Source: Motacilla alba alba (taxonomy: Eukaryota > Chordata > Aves > Passeriformes > Motacillidae). Taken from it: a stretch of DNA of 64,000 bases. The stretch spans positions 48,313,652-48,377,651 of the forward strand of contig NC_052017.1 in NCBI RefSeq assembly GCF_015832195.1, read 5' to 3'. The position numbers were made by a program, and so were the translations under genes. How positions within the stretch are numbered: position 1 is the first letter of the stretch; each line of letters opens with the position of its first letter. Shown piece by piece: positions 1 to 13,370 of this stretch. Below the pieces are notes generated by a model. It worked only from the letters and a program-made list of their open reading frames with translations. It was not told where the DNA came from and made no database searches.

Positions 1-1825
1 AGAAGACACTATGTGTGAGTCAGGCACTTGAATTCTGCCTTTTATCCCTAATTTTATACAAATAATTTCTCGAATTTGCTTCCCTACCCATTTCTTGCCA
101 GTACATCTTAAAAATTCTTCAGAACCAGGGTCAATTGTCACCATTCCTCCCATTAGACAGAACTTTCCACTACCTTAATAGTGACATTAATGAAAATAGT
201 GGGTATGATTTGTTAACACACAAGATTACAAGATGATTACTTGAGTGCTGTGCAAGAGAGAAAGATGATTTCTGCTGAATATCTGGTGCTTGGAATCTGT
301 ACCAAAACAAATAAATCAGTTCTGACAATGCATCCAAACTCTTCTATTGTGAAAACAAATATTTGAACAATTAGGTTAGTGACTGAGAGACACAGAACTT
401 CATTGATGAAACTATTAGTGGTCTGGCTCAATGGCACATTTGGAAAAAAAAATAAAATTAACAGGGTAATTGGTAGAGTAAATTATCTCTGTATTTCAAC
501 ATCCATTTATCTAAAACCTATACTGGAAAATAGTACAGGAATGAAACTGAAAACTCTTGTTGTACTTCTCCTGAGGGATTTTTATCCATCTGTGAACAAC
601 ATTGTTAGAAAGTTTTCTCTGTTTCCTTCATTCCCAAGCACCCTAAATAAAACAGTAAATGAGAATTCCAAAGATGATTAAACGCTGTATTTAAAAAAAT
701 GCCTTGGGATGGGTTTTCATCTCATAAGCAGCTGCTTAAGTGTTTTGTTGATCTTGAGTCTTAGAGAAAGGTTTTCTCCAGTGGTCAGAAATAGATAATG
801 GTTTCACAACTTAGTCACATTAACAAAATATATCAGATGCTTTCTTCTCAGCATAATTAAGAAGATACTTTCTAATGTTCCTGAAGGTTTGACTTTAAAA
901 ATTATGTGGCAAACAGAAGGCTAAACAATAATTAACATTAGAATAGCAATCCAACTATTTAAAGCTGTTTTAATTAACTTCAAATTTAAGCATGAAAAAA
1001 AAGGCAATGATTCAATTGAGATTTCAAAGAGTTGATTCTAACCAAAAAAAAAAAAAAATAAAGTGTAAACAGAGGTAAGAAAAACATATTTGTAGAGACT
1101 TGTCCTTATCTTGCTCTCATGGGCAACTCTCTTATTAACTTGTGTGGTGTTATTTCAGTATTGGATGTTTTTTCTGGTCAGAGCTAGTTTCCAGCATCTG
1201 GCCAGAGAAAAGACCCTGTTTATCTTGCAAGCATAAATGCTAAATGACTGAACTTTGACAAATATAGACCTAATTTAGCTCTAAGCAAGATCTACACTGA
1301 GGAACTTTTGACTCCACAGAGTGATTGTAACAGGCTTACACGTATCTTTTGAGAGCCTATTCTGAATAAAGGAAAATCCTTCCTAAATTCCAGTCATCCC
1401 TTTCTAACCTGTACCCAGTGGCACAATACACTCTCAGTTCAGTTTTTCCAATACCCATCTACTTTTTAAAAATAAAATATCTGGATTATGAAAACTGCTT
1501 CTTGTAATCATCTTTAATAAGTTAAGGAATTCATGTATACCTTGATACAAAAGGAGATCTTTCACCCAAAGAATACAATTACAAATGACTGATACCTCTT
1601 CTTCTGCATTGTTAAGGAGATGCTGCAGAGAAATTTGTATTTGGTGTCACTCTCACAGCTACTACTCATTTGTGCTTATCAACTTCAAAACAAGTCCATC
1701 AAGAATTGCTCACAGGGGAAAGTTGACAAGAAATGAAAAGGTATATCAAAACACGAGTGACAATCCTACTGGCTTAGCCTCAATCACTCTTAGCACACTT
1801 TATTTTGTGTATATATATGTGTGTG

Positions 1826-1901
<76 letters not shown>

Positions 1902-3924
1902 CCTGGAACAGTCTTTGCACTTCAATACATTAAGAAACAGGCAGGACCAATACACAGAACAAATTATATTGATTATATTGTAAGAATTTGTATTGTGTAA
2001 GACCATAGTACTCCAAAGCTAGTATTTAGCACACATGGCAATCAATACCACAAAATTGCAAATTATAACTCCTGTTTTACAAGGTTACTTCTGGCTTTCT
2101 GTATGCATTTATATACATGGTGCAGTCCATTGTCAGTATGATTTTAACAGTTTGGATGACAGAACACGAATGCCATAACCACATGACCTGAACCTCATCT
2201 ACCTGCACAATATTTTCAATAAGATATGCTCCCTGCTTGAGGTGGCACTACTTGGCAATCCCTCTCACACCTGTCTCTGCCAGGTCAAAGTAAGAAAGAC
2301 TAAGAAGTAAGAGTTCAGGATTTGGATGCATTGGAAGGACCACACCATTGCTTCACATTTACCTGACAACAAGGCAAGGAGCCAGACAGTCGCCTGCCAA
2401 AGCTTGCAGAGGTATTAATGAAAATAATGTGGATTAAACACATAAATTCACATAGTGGAAAGGCTTACTTGCTGGATCTCCAATATGAGTAAATGCCAAA
2501 GAAGAAGTAATCTAAATGGTTATTAGCATAATTTGAGTGCTGAGTGCTGTTCTGCTCCAGCTACAAATGTGATTGAGACATATGCTTGCTCTGATGGAGG
2601 AAATTAGCAGAGGATTACCGTTTTCCCTAAGAAGATTAAACTAAGAAGAAAAAATAATTTGCTTTCCATTGCACAGCTATACCATCTACCATTAAAAGAA
2701 AGCAGACCCCATTAAAAAGGACCATCAGTTTAATGGAAAGATTATTCTGACAGTTGCCAGCTTTACAGCCTGTTTAGTCATGTAAGTCAAGCCCACATAA
2801 GAAGCAACAGCAGAAGCTGTTGCCTTAGCCCAGACAGTAGAAACGTAAAGAGTTCAAAATTACATCATTAAACAAAATTAGGAGATCAGGAGTTTGTTTT
2901 AGATTCCTGCCTTGGCAGTATCATAGCATTATCCTATGATCCCATCCCATCGCAACAGAGGAACTTCTTCAAAACTGCCAGTTATGGGAATGAGGACATG
3001 GACAAGAACAATCATATTCCCTTTATCCTAACTCTGCCCAAGCCTTCAAGACATAATACAAAGTAAAATATCTATGTTTTCTGATTGAAAGTTGAAGTAC
3101 GTAGGAATAGCGTAAAACAGTCCCTCCTAGTATCCTCAAATCCATATTTCATGTGCCCACAGTCATGTACCAGTCGTGGGCAAGGGCTCAGGCTGTATCA
3201 TCCAAGTACACTGTTAATGAAAATGAAGGCAGTGGCACATGCAAAAAGTCAAAAATGTGGCAACATTAACACAATGGGCCATAACACCTTTCCTCATTGA
3301 ATGACAAAAGACACCCTATCCACTCACAGGACTGCACAGTATTCTGCTACCAGTGGAGACAGAGAAAATGTATGAGTTTTGCAGGTGTTTTAATCCTGTT
3401 TCACTAGCAGGATTTATGGTTTCCCCCTTTTCTGCAATAGCAATATCTGAATAAAGATAAGCAGTAACCTTCTCGTATCCAAATTAAAACTTCCTGGGTA
3501 TTTTCTTGAATAGAATGGTTTGGACTAAAAATACCACTGATACATCCTACTCATATCCTCTGCACAGTGTTTCTCATTGCCTCATTCAAGCTTTGCAAGA
3601 CACAGGAAATAACAAACATTTGGCCCAGGAGCTTACCTGGAATTTGCTCTGGTGAATCTGAACACATTTCTCAACTCTCTAGAGAGCCACAGTTTAGACA
3701 CTAATTTATGATGCCTATTTGTATTAATTCCTGCATTGCTGTTCAATTGAAGCAGTCAACTGCACTTAACCTTAGTCTACAATTAAAAACAGTCATATCA
3801 ATATCAGTTGTATTACTACTGCCATGTTAAGGAGAAGCCTCTTCACCTTGCCTTAAAAAGCCCACTCATTTATGAAACAGATAAAAGGAAGCATTAGGAG
3901 GCAAATATGCACTAAAGTTAGTCT
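1..3924. other. Single-copy AT-rich non-coding DNA
   Basis: No gene, RNA or interspersed repeat is recognised here apart from the microsatellite near 1.8 kb. Open frames in this stretch are short (the longest is about 130 codons and runs through the microsatellite) and their translations are low-complexity or unlike any family I know. There is no CpG-rich promoter-like segment. It is most likely intergenic or intronic. Confidence 0.6.
1807..1900. repeat. TA / TACA microsatellite
   Basis: A compound simple repeat. A short TG/TA stretch leads into about six TACA units (1826-1850), then an almost pure TA run to about 1898. It creates artificial open frames rich in Tyr/Ile/His on both strands. 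It is likely to vary in length between individuals. Confidence 0.95.
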
Positions 3925-4650
3925 TGGGTCAGACCCAAGCACAGACACAGGTTGCATGGAGAATGGATGGAGAGGAGCCCTAAGGAGAAGGACTGGAGGG
4001 TGTTTGTGGACAAGAAGATTGACACGACTCAGCAGTGTGTGCTCACAGACCAGAGTGCTCACTGTATCCTGGGTTGCTTCAAAAGAAGGCATTCTTCTCC
4101 TCTGCTCTCATGAGAACCCAACTGGTGCACTGCATCCAGTTCTGGGGCCCCCAACATGAGCAGGACGTAGACCAGCTGGAGTGAGTCCAAAGGAGGACTA
4201 TGAAGATTTTTAGAGGACTGGAGCACATTTCCTATGGAAACAGGCTGAGGGAGTTTAGGTTGAGAAGAGCCTAGAGAAAAGAAGGCCCTGGGAAGACCTT
4301 TGAGCAGCCTTCTGGTACCTAATGGGGGCCTACAAGAAAGTTGGGCAGGGACTTTTCACAAGGACATGTAGTGACAGGACAAGTGGCAATGATTTGAAAC
4401 TGAAAGAGTTTAGATTAGACATTAGGTTTAGATTAGACATTAGAAAAAAATTCTTTCTTGTGAGGGTCATGAGACACTGAAACAGGGTGACCAGAGAAGC
4501 TGAGAATGCCCCATGCATGGAAGTGTTCAGTGCCAGGCTGGATGAGGCTTTGAGCAACCTGATCTAGTGTAAGGTGCTTCTGCCCACAGCAGGTGGCTTG
4601 GAACTAAATCTATAAGATCCCTTCCAGCCCAAATCATTCTATTATTTTAG
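3925..4650 (+). mobile_element. CR1 LINE, 5'-truncated, plus strand
   Basis: This is the 3' end of a CR1 retrotransposon. In order it shows the C-terminal part of the ORF2 reverse transcriptase (the 'ctctgctctcatgagaaccc' and 'tctggggcccccaacatgag' segments), the short 3' untranslated region, and the typical end 'cccttccagcccaaatcatt' followed by an ATTCTATTA-type tail. The reading frame is broken by small indels, so the copy is dead. The element is truncated at its 5' end, as nearly all CR1 copies are. An 18-bp unit is tandemly duplicated inside it at 4408-4443. Confidence 0.93.
4408..4443. repeat. 18-bp perfect tandem duplication inside CR1
   Basis: The unit GTTTAGATTAGACATTAG occurs twice back to back. 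A normal CR1 has this segment once, so this is a local duplication that arose in this copy or its source. Confidence 0.9.
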
Positions 4651-6929
4651 TCACAGCTCTAAAAAAGTGCTAGAAAAAACAAACCCCTAAACCCCTACTC
4701 CATAATGGCATTGGCAGAGTGGATCCAGGAGGCGTTGTGATTCAGACACTCATGGCTGAGTCACCATTCTCCTGTGCTTCCTCACTGCTCTTGCCTGACA
4801 GTAGTTTATGGATAGTACAATTATTAGGCATCCCCTTTGCTTACCCTGTACCAGATTAGCTATTCTTCCAACTGAGTGCTGACAAAGGGAATGATCTGAA
4901 CATGTTGAACAATTCACTTCAGTATTTCTGGATTACACACAGGGGGATTTTCCTTCCCTCTGAGCCTGTTTTTCGGATATGTAACTCAAAAACAAAAGAT
5001 GGCCAGTTGCCACTTCATAAGTTCAGTGCAGAATCACAAAAAGCAAACAAAAGGCAGGTCTTATCCCCACCTCAGTAGTGTAGATATCTGGTCTTGTTAG
5101 GCAGGTGTAAGACAAATATTTGGGTTTAATTAATAGAATGTATCAAACAAATAGATGCTTTTGAAGGCAAATGGAAGGGAGCAGGAAAATGTCCTTTTCT
5201 AAAGGATGAAAAGAACTACCTGCATTACATCCTCAGAATGGTCTTGTTTACCCATTAAATGCTTTGTCTTGTTCCAGTTTCAGCCTTTGTATAAGTGTTC
5301 AGTACCTGTCTTACTGGTTATCTATGTTTTCTCTTAATACTAATCTTTTACCTGTCAGTGTGCTGTCCATTGAATGCCAGCTGGGTTCCGGTGGCAATGC
5401 CAGGGAGCACAGGGCAGGGTCAGGGGACAGGCCAAGACAGATTGCTCTCTGACCGAGGAAGTATTCATCATCTACAGCCAGCATAAAATAAAAAGGCTCC
5501 TGAGAAAAGCAAATCATTTGCTAGAGGTGACATTTAGGAGCTACTTCAACCCCTGTTTTGATTTTAGCAGTCAGGTCATCCAAGCACAATCAAATTGCCC
5601 ACAGCAAAATCACCATTATATTGCTAAAATGAAGTTTCTTCCCCCAGAATGAAGATTCAGGTGCTGCAGGTACCCAAGACATGTGACACACTGAGGGAAT
5701 GTCAGGGCTCAGGACTGCCTGTTTGGATTCAGGAAAGGAACTGCCTGTATAAACAGATGAAGATCATCACAGATACAAGTCCTGCAAAGAAGGGGGAAAA
5801 TGCAAGGGCACAAAAATCTCCTGCATGGGTGGCTGTTTTGGACACAATGTGCATTGAGACAAGAGTTCATCAGGGAGATGACAATGATTTTCTTAAGGAA
5901 ACTATAATTGTCATGACTATAAATTGAAATCTTTCAGTAACAGAAAGAAAAATAAAAATTGAAGCTACCTGGAAGATTTATAACTCTACATATTGAAAAT
6001 AAACAATACTTTGTTAGCATTCTCCTTCTCCTGATTTCTCCTGCCATGAGTTTAAATTGACCACAGTTATTTTCTTCTTGATAACTACTTCTCAGAACTG
6101 CATGGTATCAACTTTTCCAATGCCAAAACAGACTCTGACATAAGCAAACTAGATTTTGCTTTCAGAAAGGAATACCATTAGATTTACATTACTTAACAGA
6201 CAGCTGTCTTTTACCCAAAGACAGCTCAGATGAAGTAGTAGATCTTTGCCCTTCTGATCTGATGAAATGAAAAAAAAGCAATCAAGGAGTAATTTTTACA
6301 GCATGGAAGGCACTTTTAACACTGCTTTCAGTTCTGCTAATATGGATGTCATCCTGATCCCATGGTCATTTTATTCTTGGTCTATCTGGTTTTTTTTCCC
6401 AACAAGCTTGTCACCCTCCCCTGAAGGAATTCCATGATGATGACACAGATGTTTCAGTCCATTAAGGCTGAGCCAGTCCCTTCATGCTGTCTAGACATTA
6501 TGACTGTGGATGTTAGATGATTTCAATAGTAAGTGCCATCTCTCCAGCAGGTGAACAAACCCACCCATGACTGATCTCAGCCTGCACAACTCACAACCTG
6601 TGAAACAGCTGGTATTCTCAGTTCTCAAGTCTCCGAGTAAAGACTACAGGGCAGAGAAACATTCAGCTACTCCTTGCATGTTTATCAACCCAAATGTCTG
6701 AAGCAAGACTAATTAGAGAAAGAACAGTCATTCACTATGTCTGCACAGAATATCATTCCAACATGCTCCAACAGCAGCTTATATGACACAGGGGAAGCTG
6801 CCAGTCTGGATCTCAGCCAGGACTTCTGCTCTTAAAATCGACAGGGATTTGGCCACTGGCTGCAGTGGGAACAAGAATAAACCCTTAGTGCTGCTGTGCT
6901 TGCAGCAGGGCTCTCCATGCCACCCGCTC

Positions 6930-7270
6930 TCTCTCTGCTTCCTCATTAACATCCTCTAATTGCAGTGGCTGTTTCGGGCTGGTTTACACTGCCCAAGGCA
7001 AATGAGAAAATGCCCACCTTTCCACCAGAGGGTCATCTGCATAAACAATTAATGAAGAGTTGCTGCCCTCAGCTAATGTCCTGTCTGTCAGGTTGATATA
7101 ACCTAGGGCTAGTTAGATGTTCTGAACAATGATCAGTTGCTGTTAATGCTCCACTAGACTATTAAACTCCTGTTGGCAGGCTAAAGCATCAGGCAAACAC
7201 AGTGGGCTTCTTTATTAAAATATTGAAAAGACTGCATCCTGCTGTCAATAATGGTTTTGATCTCGTAAAA
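6930..7270. promoter_or_regulatory. Candidate conserved regulatory element (unproven)
   Basis: This roughly 340-base stretch contains a CTCF-like core, CCACCAGAGGGTC (7022-7034), an ACAATTAATGA site (SOX plus homeodomain type, about 7045) and further TAAT-containing sites. It has balanced base composition without simple repeats, unlike its flanks. Such motif density is typical of vertebrate conserved non-coding enhancers, but conservation could not be tested, so the call is an inference. Confidence 0.3.
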
Positions 7271-8638
7271 GAAGAAAAATACCTTGTGGCAGAAATGTAA
7301 TTACAAGAGAAACACTGTACTTCCCTGATTTAAAGCAGATGGAGAAAAGGTCAGCTATCAATTAAGACATAGGATAAAATATTCTCATATAAGGATAAGA
7401 AGAGAATGAATGAAAATAAACTCCTCTGTATGAGAATAAATGTGTTTTCTATTTCACTTATACTGCAAGAAGGTGCCTACACAAATTTAGAAGAAAAACT
7501 TTTAACAGCCCCATGACAACATTTTAAGATGAAGACAAAATCACAGAAGTTTAATGGTGGGGGTATGAAATCAGCCCTAAATCTGTGCAGTGACTGGCCC
7601 AGGTAGCACAGAGAGGACAGCAAAACTTGTCATAGGCAGGTGTTTTCCAGAAACAGAAGTATAGACACATTAGATGAAGTAGTTGCATTTAAATAACCAG
7701 GTTAGATTTGCCCTTGGTGCAAGTCAGAGTATGCTTGGCTTATTGAAGTAGGACAGGAAAAAGTCACCCACTGTAAAATACAGGTGAATTTTTTTCCCCA
7801 AATGAACCACACACTTTTGATTTCATTCTACATAGTCTTCAAAACCTGAGACCTGTATTTAAGCAAGACCTGTCCTGTACAAGGATGCATTATTTTGTTT
7901 CCTTTCAGCACTACCTCAATTTATAATAATGAGGTTGTTTTTTTTTTTTTCTTTCTGGCAGAAAGGATAGTTCTTGAACTATTATTATTAAGCCTGTCAT
8001 TTTATGTTTAAAGTTTGATGTTGTTAACAGACAGAGCTGGGTCAAAGACAAGGAAGCTCCTTGTGTTGAAGGCTAATTGGAGGAAAAGAGTATGATTTTA
8101 GCTGAAAAATTTCAAAAGCACCAAATATTTCAAGAATTGTTCATTAAAATAAACAGTAGTTAGTTTAGTTTGGCTCTCATTAAAACAGCCTTTAAATGTC
8201 ATTTTTCTTGGATGTATTTTTCAAAAGAGAACATTTCAGGAGAGAAAGTATAATTTTTACATTTTTACACCTTTTCTGTATATACGGAGAGGTCCTGTCT
8301 TGAAATTTTCATGCTGAAATAAGGCTTCTGCCTTAGATATATCCAAGTTTACTCAGAAAACCACTAGAAATTACCATGGTAAAAGTATTCTTAATCTTTA
8401 CTCATTAATAAACTCTTCAAAGTAAAATAATTTTTATGTTCTTCTGAAATACCCGTGAGATTACAGGTTTCATTTTGAAATATTTTTAACAGATGTTCTA
8501 GGCATCTTATACATTATAAACATGCATGTATAGCATGAGCCATGCAGAATTGCTAAATTATAAATAACCTTCTTCAGTGTTTACCTTTTTTTTTTCTTTT
8601 GTTCATGGACATTTATCCTTCTGAGTTTATTACAAAAA

Positions 8639-8667
8639 TATAATAATAATAATCATCATCATCATCC
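8639..8667. repeat. AAT / ATC trinucleotide repeat
   Basis: About four AAT/TAA units run directly into four ATC units, giving a short compound trinucleotide microsatellite. Confidence 0.9.
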
Positions 8668-10959
8668 TATTTAAAGTTTAAAGAATGGACTAGACAGTTC
8701 ATTACTAATGAAAGGCAGTTTAACTTAAAAATTAAAGTCGTATGTTTACTTGGAGTCCTCGTGTAGTTGTCTCCACCTTTTACTATATTTATACCCTTCA
8801 CTTCTCACCCAATATCTTTGATGGGTCCAAAAAATGCCTAAGACTCAGAAATACATCAGTGCCAAGCACAAATGACTGGTATGCACAGACAGGGCTGAAC
8901 TCCTTTGTGTCATATAAGCTATAATATCACCAACGGCAAAGTTTAAGTACAGATAATTCTCTAGAGGAAACAAATTAGAAAATGTGTCTACACTTTGAGG
9001 ACATTAATTTCTTTCTTATTGATGGTTGCTCTGTGAGCTAAATCTAATTCAGATCTTAACATATAGCTGGACTCCATTTGTTTTGAAAGAAAGCCTCTTT
9101 TCCCTGGTTTCAGTAGAATATGAATAGATATTAATTGTTGTCAAAACATCAGAGTTGCAGAAGATCATTTTCTTGTTGCTTGTGCTGTGATTCAATAAGC
9201 TTGTAAGCTTTTGCTGATTTAATTTCACACATGCCAATCACTTTCAAAATTTTGACTCAAGAAGTTAAAACCATGGTCCATCAATGTCTGCAAGCTGCTG
9301 AGAAATCAACTTGCAGCTCCTACATGGTACATTCAGCACACAACAGACTTCTGCTTAGTCTAAAGAAACATTAATGGTCGCAGAAAGTGTACATCCCTGA
9401 AAAGGGTCTGAAAAAGTAATATATACAAAAAGATGGAAAACTCTCCTATTTCCATTTCCAAGAACATTTCTTGTGTAAATAAGAGAATTTTTTTTCTTTA
9501 GCGATACAAACTAGAAATTTAGTTTTAGGCTCTGGTATAAAAAAAGTATAAAAGGCATCCAGCTTAAAACCAGTGCTAAATATTATAAGCTTTGACTTAT
9601 AATGCATTTCACTTCATCCTCCTCAACCCCTGCCCAGTTTCTTCACAAAACAACAGTGAATTAGATCTAAGATTTCCTTTTACATTGCCTAGTAAACTTT
9701 TGTAAAATATTCACTGCTAAATCTGCCAGTAAATCTACTTTCAAAGCTGTTTCCTAGCCTTCATAAATTCAAGTTTAACACTTTGAGGTAAATTTACATG
9801 AAGAAAATAGTCAAAGCTATTCTACTAAATTCTAAATCTACACATAGAGGATTGAGGATATACTACATTATGGGCACCATTGATATTTACACTGCACAGG
9901 GTGACTTATTCCATACACTGTATTTATACCAAACATTTAAAAGCTCTCATCTCAATTTCTCAGATACTAGATCTCTGAATTCCAGCCCCATCAGTGCAAT
10001 CCTTAAAATACAGGACTGTATTTTAAATGAAGATAGATTCATTGTTTTAATAGTACAGAACAAACATAACAAAAAATTCAAACCAATTGCAGCAGGGATG
10101 AATAAAATGCTTACAAGGAGAAGAAAAATATCTGAAACAGTTAATCAGGTTTACCTGGCAGAAATTAACAATATTTATTTGATAGTATTCTACTACTTGT
10201 GATAAACCAGTGCAGTTTATAATGCTGGATCTCTCACAATTGTTTGGATCTGCTATTGTTTGGTGACTTAAGTGCCTTGTTTTGCATATGTTTCTGAGCA
10301 GATGGAGGGTGAATTCTGATTTTAGAAATTAGTAGATGGGTCATTTAAAATAATTTTTAGTTATTTCATATATTATATCTTGAAAAATAGAGGCCTAATG
10401 AACTAATTTACATATAATTATTAATAATTGTAACGACATTATTCTGAGTAGGCAAGTTGCATAACTCATGTACTCAGCAAAGGGGTACATACAGCTCTAG
10501 TCATGAAAAGCTCTTGCTTTATTCAGTGGAGAAAGAATCACCTACGTGTAGCAAATGCCAGCTTGTTCCTTCTGAAATGGCTTTGTATTTTAAGATGCAA
10601 AAATAGTAAAAAAAAGAGTCGTATTCTGTCATTCTCAAATCAGAAAGCCCGACTTTAAGTGGAGCAGAAAGATGTCAAATGTCAGGAATCATTAGCAGAA
10701 CTAAGAGCAGACCCTGTATTCCTCAGCTCAGCCCAGCCCAGGTCTCTCAAGCAGCACACTGCAGGATCAAGCCATAATAAGAAACCTTCGAGGTCACAGG
10801 CCATCAGTCCTGGCTCACAACAGTAACTGCTCAGCCATAAGGGATGAAGATACATCTTTCTACTTATCCATTTTCATTCCTTTCTCTCTCTTTTCCTTCC
10901 TTCAACTCTACTTTGTCCAAGACAGACTGCTGGGCTATTCCCCCTCTACTAAACTCATC

Positions 10960-11022
10960 TCTAGGAGGAAGGGGAGGGAACTGGGGGTGGGAGGAGAGGG
11001 GATGGGGGGGGGGGGGGGGGGG
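10960..11022 (+). repeat. G-rich tract ending in a 19-base G run
   Basis: A series of G blocks (GGGG, GGG, GGGGG, GGG, GGGG) separated by one to five bases leads into 19 consecutive Gs at 11004-11022. At least four runs of three or more Gs with short spacers meet the usual pattern for a G-quadruplex on the plus strand. It encodes poly-Gly or poly-Pro in spurious frames. Confidence 0.9.
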
Positions 11023-12678
11023 AGAAACCAAAACAATGCAAAACTCTGCAAATACTCCATAACTTACCAAAGCAGCATTACACTTTATTCCAGAGCTGTG
11101 AACTATATAGGAAATGAGACAGAATCAGCCGTTCATCATTCATTGTTGCATCAGTTCCTCACTGCTTAGCGCAGGTCAGGGTTGGAACTGCTCTAAATTA
11201 TTCTTTGGACCTGGATCATCCCTTATAGCACTTAGGACTATAGGAAGAGGTCACTTTTTTCCTCAATTATTTGGGGTACTATAGGTCTAACACAGCTCAG
11301 GATCCTGAAGAAATTATCTAGGAAGGGTCAAGGAACTCTAAGCATCATAGAGGAAAAGCAATTCAGAGATGGTCAGAGAGCAGGGAAGTCTCTGAACCAG
11401 GATGGTGGTTTTGCCTGTTTTAAAGATGGATTTAGTTTCTGACAACCAGAAAATGTCCTTCACTTTGGGTTATTTCTTGGGGTCTAATTAAATTATCCTG
11501 GGTGTCTTTCTCTCTGTAATGCTCATCAGGAGGCTGACAGATTTGTTTCCTGCATCTCAGGAAAAATTGCATGCATATGTCAGTGGACAAATCACAGTCT
11601 TCAGTCATGGTTTCTAGCAGTATAATATAAATAAATGAAATCACGTAACTGTTTTCTGTGAGATTTCTCTCTTTTCTTCCTCTCATATTTACAGATTCCT
11701 CACTGGGCATGAGGCCTAGGCAAATGTAAAAAGTGACTTTAGGGATACAAAGTGCATCCTGCTTGCTCTGAGGTTTTCAGACTGTCTTGAACAGATTATT
11801 CATGATTGTAAGAAAGCCAAGAGAACAATATGGAAAGCAGATTGGCTATGCACCTACAGCCCAATGCCAACTTGGCTCTGTGTTTAGAGGCTGACATCAT
11901 TTCTTGAAAGAGCTGGAGCTACAAGTCAATGTAGTTTGAAGCAGACACTCCATGAAGCTGTGGGCAGACCACTACATAGCATGCTCAGGCTTCATGGCCC
12001 ATTATTAAATACCTATGATCTGGAGGTGTGGGAGAGTTTACCTTCAAACCATTGATATTACTTTGGCATCAAATGTATTCTGTGCTAGACAGCTGGTATT
12101 AACTCAAATTCTAAAGCACCCATGTGGAGAAGACAGACAGAATACAGCAAACAAACAAAACTACAGAAAAGGGCTCCCACATGAAAAATGCTTTTTAAAA
12201 TCAAAACTACAGAGATTTAGGATCTTGACATATTTATATTTTTTCCCAAAACAACATTTTTCCAAGGAGCAAAAGTGAAGGTAAAATTCTGAAAACCAAT
12301 AGGAAGTATTCCTATAATTAAACAGCTGACAACTGCTGCAATGTCTTTTAAGAAACATTCAAGATTACCCCATTTTTTTCCCCCTCTTACTTTAAAAAAC
12401 TAAAAAGCAGTAAGAGAAAGGAAGAGTGAGTGAAGAAGCAAGCTGTGTGAATTGAGCACTCTAAAGCTGTTGAGGATATAATTTCTAAGTATTAGGGAAT
12501 CAGCCTGATGAAAAGGTTCATTAGGGGATTCCAGGACTTCAGGAGTTCAGAGAAACCTTGGGGATGCTTTTAGATCCTGGACTTCAAGATGCCATTCCTA
12601 CTGAAACCTGAGGATGACCTAGGATGCTCATAGATAGACTGAGAGATAAGGTTGCTACACAGCCTGCCTACAGTTATT

Positions 12679-13370
12679 TCATAGAGTCATAGAATTGCTT
12701 AGATTGAAAAAGACCTCTAAGATTATTGACTTCAGTTCTAAATTTAACAGTGCTTGGTCCACCACGAAGCCATGTCCCCAGGTGCCACATCTACACATCT
12801 GTTAAATACCACCAGGCATAGTGACTCAACCCCTTCCCTGGCAGCCTGTTTCAATGCTTGGCAACCCTTCTGGGAAGACTTTTTTTCTAATATCCAATCT
12901 AAAGCTCCCCCGGCACAGCTTGAGGTTGTGTCTTCTCATCATGTCACCTGTGAGAAGAGACGGACCCCCAGCTGGCTACAGCCTTACTTCAGGGGGTTGT
13001 AGAAAGTAATAAGATCCTCCTGAGCCTCTCTTTCTCCAGGTTAAACACACTCAGCTCCTTCAGCCTCTCCTCACCAGACTTGAGCTCCAGACCCTTCCCC
13101 GGCTCTCTTGCCTTTCTCTGGACACACTCCAGCCCCTCAATGTCTCTCTTATAGAGAGGGGCCCAAAATTGAAAACAGTGTTTAAGGTCTTACCAGGGCC
13201 AGGCACAGATGGATGATCAGTGCCCAGGTCCTGCTAGGCACACTATTGCTGACACAAGTCAGCATGTCATTGACCTTTGTGGCCACCTGGGCACACAGTG
13301 GCTCATGTCCAGCCAGCTGTCAACCAGCAGGCCTGATCCTTTTCCACCAGGCAGCTTTCCAGCCACAGCT
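12679..13370 (-). mobile_element. CR1 LINE, 5'-truncated, minus strand
   Basis: Read on the minus strand this is a CR1 3' portion. The left edge is the tail (catagagtcatagaattg), followed by the 3' untranslated region and then the reverse-transcriptase end ('ctctggacacactccagccc' is a hallmark of the antisense strand). It extends further 5' than a typical short CR1 copy, into the 'gaggggcccaaaattgaaaa' and 'cattgacctttgtggccacc' segments. Short plus-strand open frames here are antisense artefacts. The copy is diverged and has indels. Confidence 0.93.

Larger units (their letters stand above)
4651..12678. other. Single-copy non-coding DNA, 4.65-12.68 kb
   Basis: I recognise no coding exon, RNA gene or interspersed repeat. 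Two consecutive open frames (5374-5652 and 5649-5927) lack any recognisable domain or compositional sign of coding. The part at about 6.93-7.27 kb is richer in transcription-factor-like motifs than its surroundings and is listed separately. Short A and T runs and an AAT/ATC trinucleotide repeat near 8.65 kb are present. Confidence 0.6.

Noticed and set aside
1585..2006. Open frames of 132 and 68 codons over the TA/TACA microsatellite
   Set aside because: Most of the coding potential is the repeat itself read in a stop-free phase.
2914..2940. GGCAGTATCATAGC resembling the start of U4 snRNA
   Set aside because: The similarity covers only about 14 bases; the rest of the U4 sequence, stem-loops and Sm site are absent.
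5374..5927. Two consecutive open frames of 92 codons each, overlapping by a few bases, as a possible small gene pair
   Set aside because: No recognisable domain, no coding-like composition and no splice or promoter context; overlap of vertebrate genes in this operon-like way is not expected.
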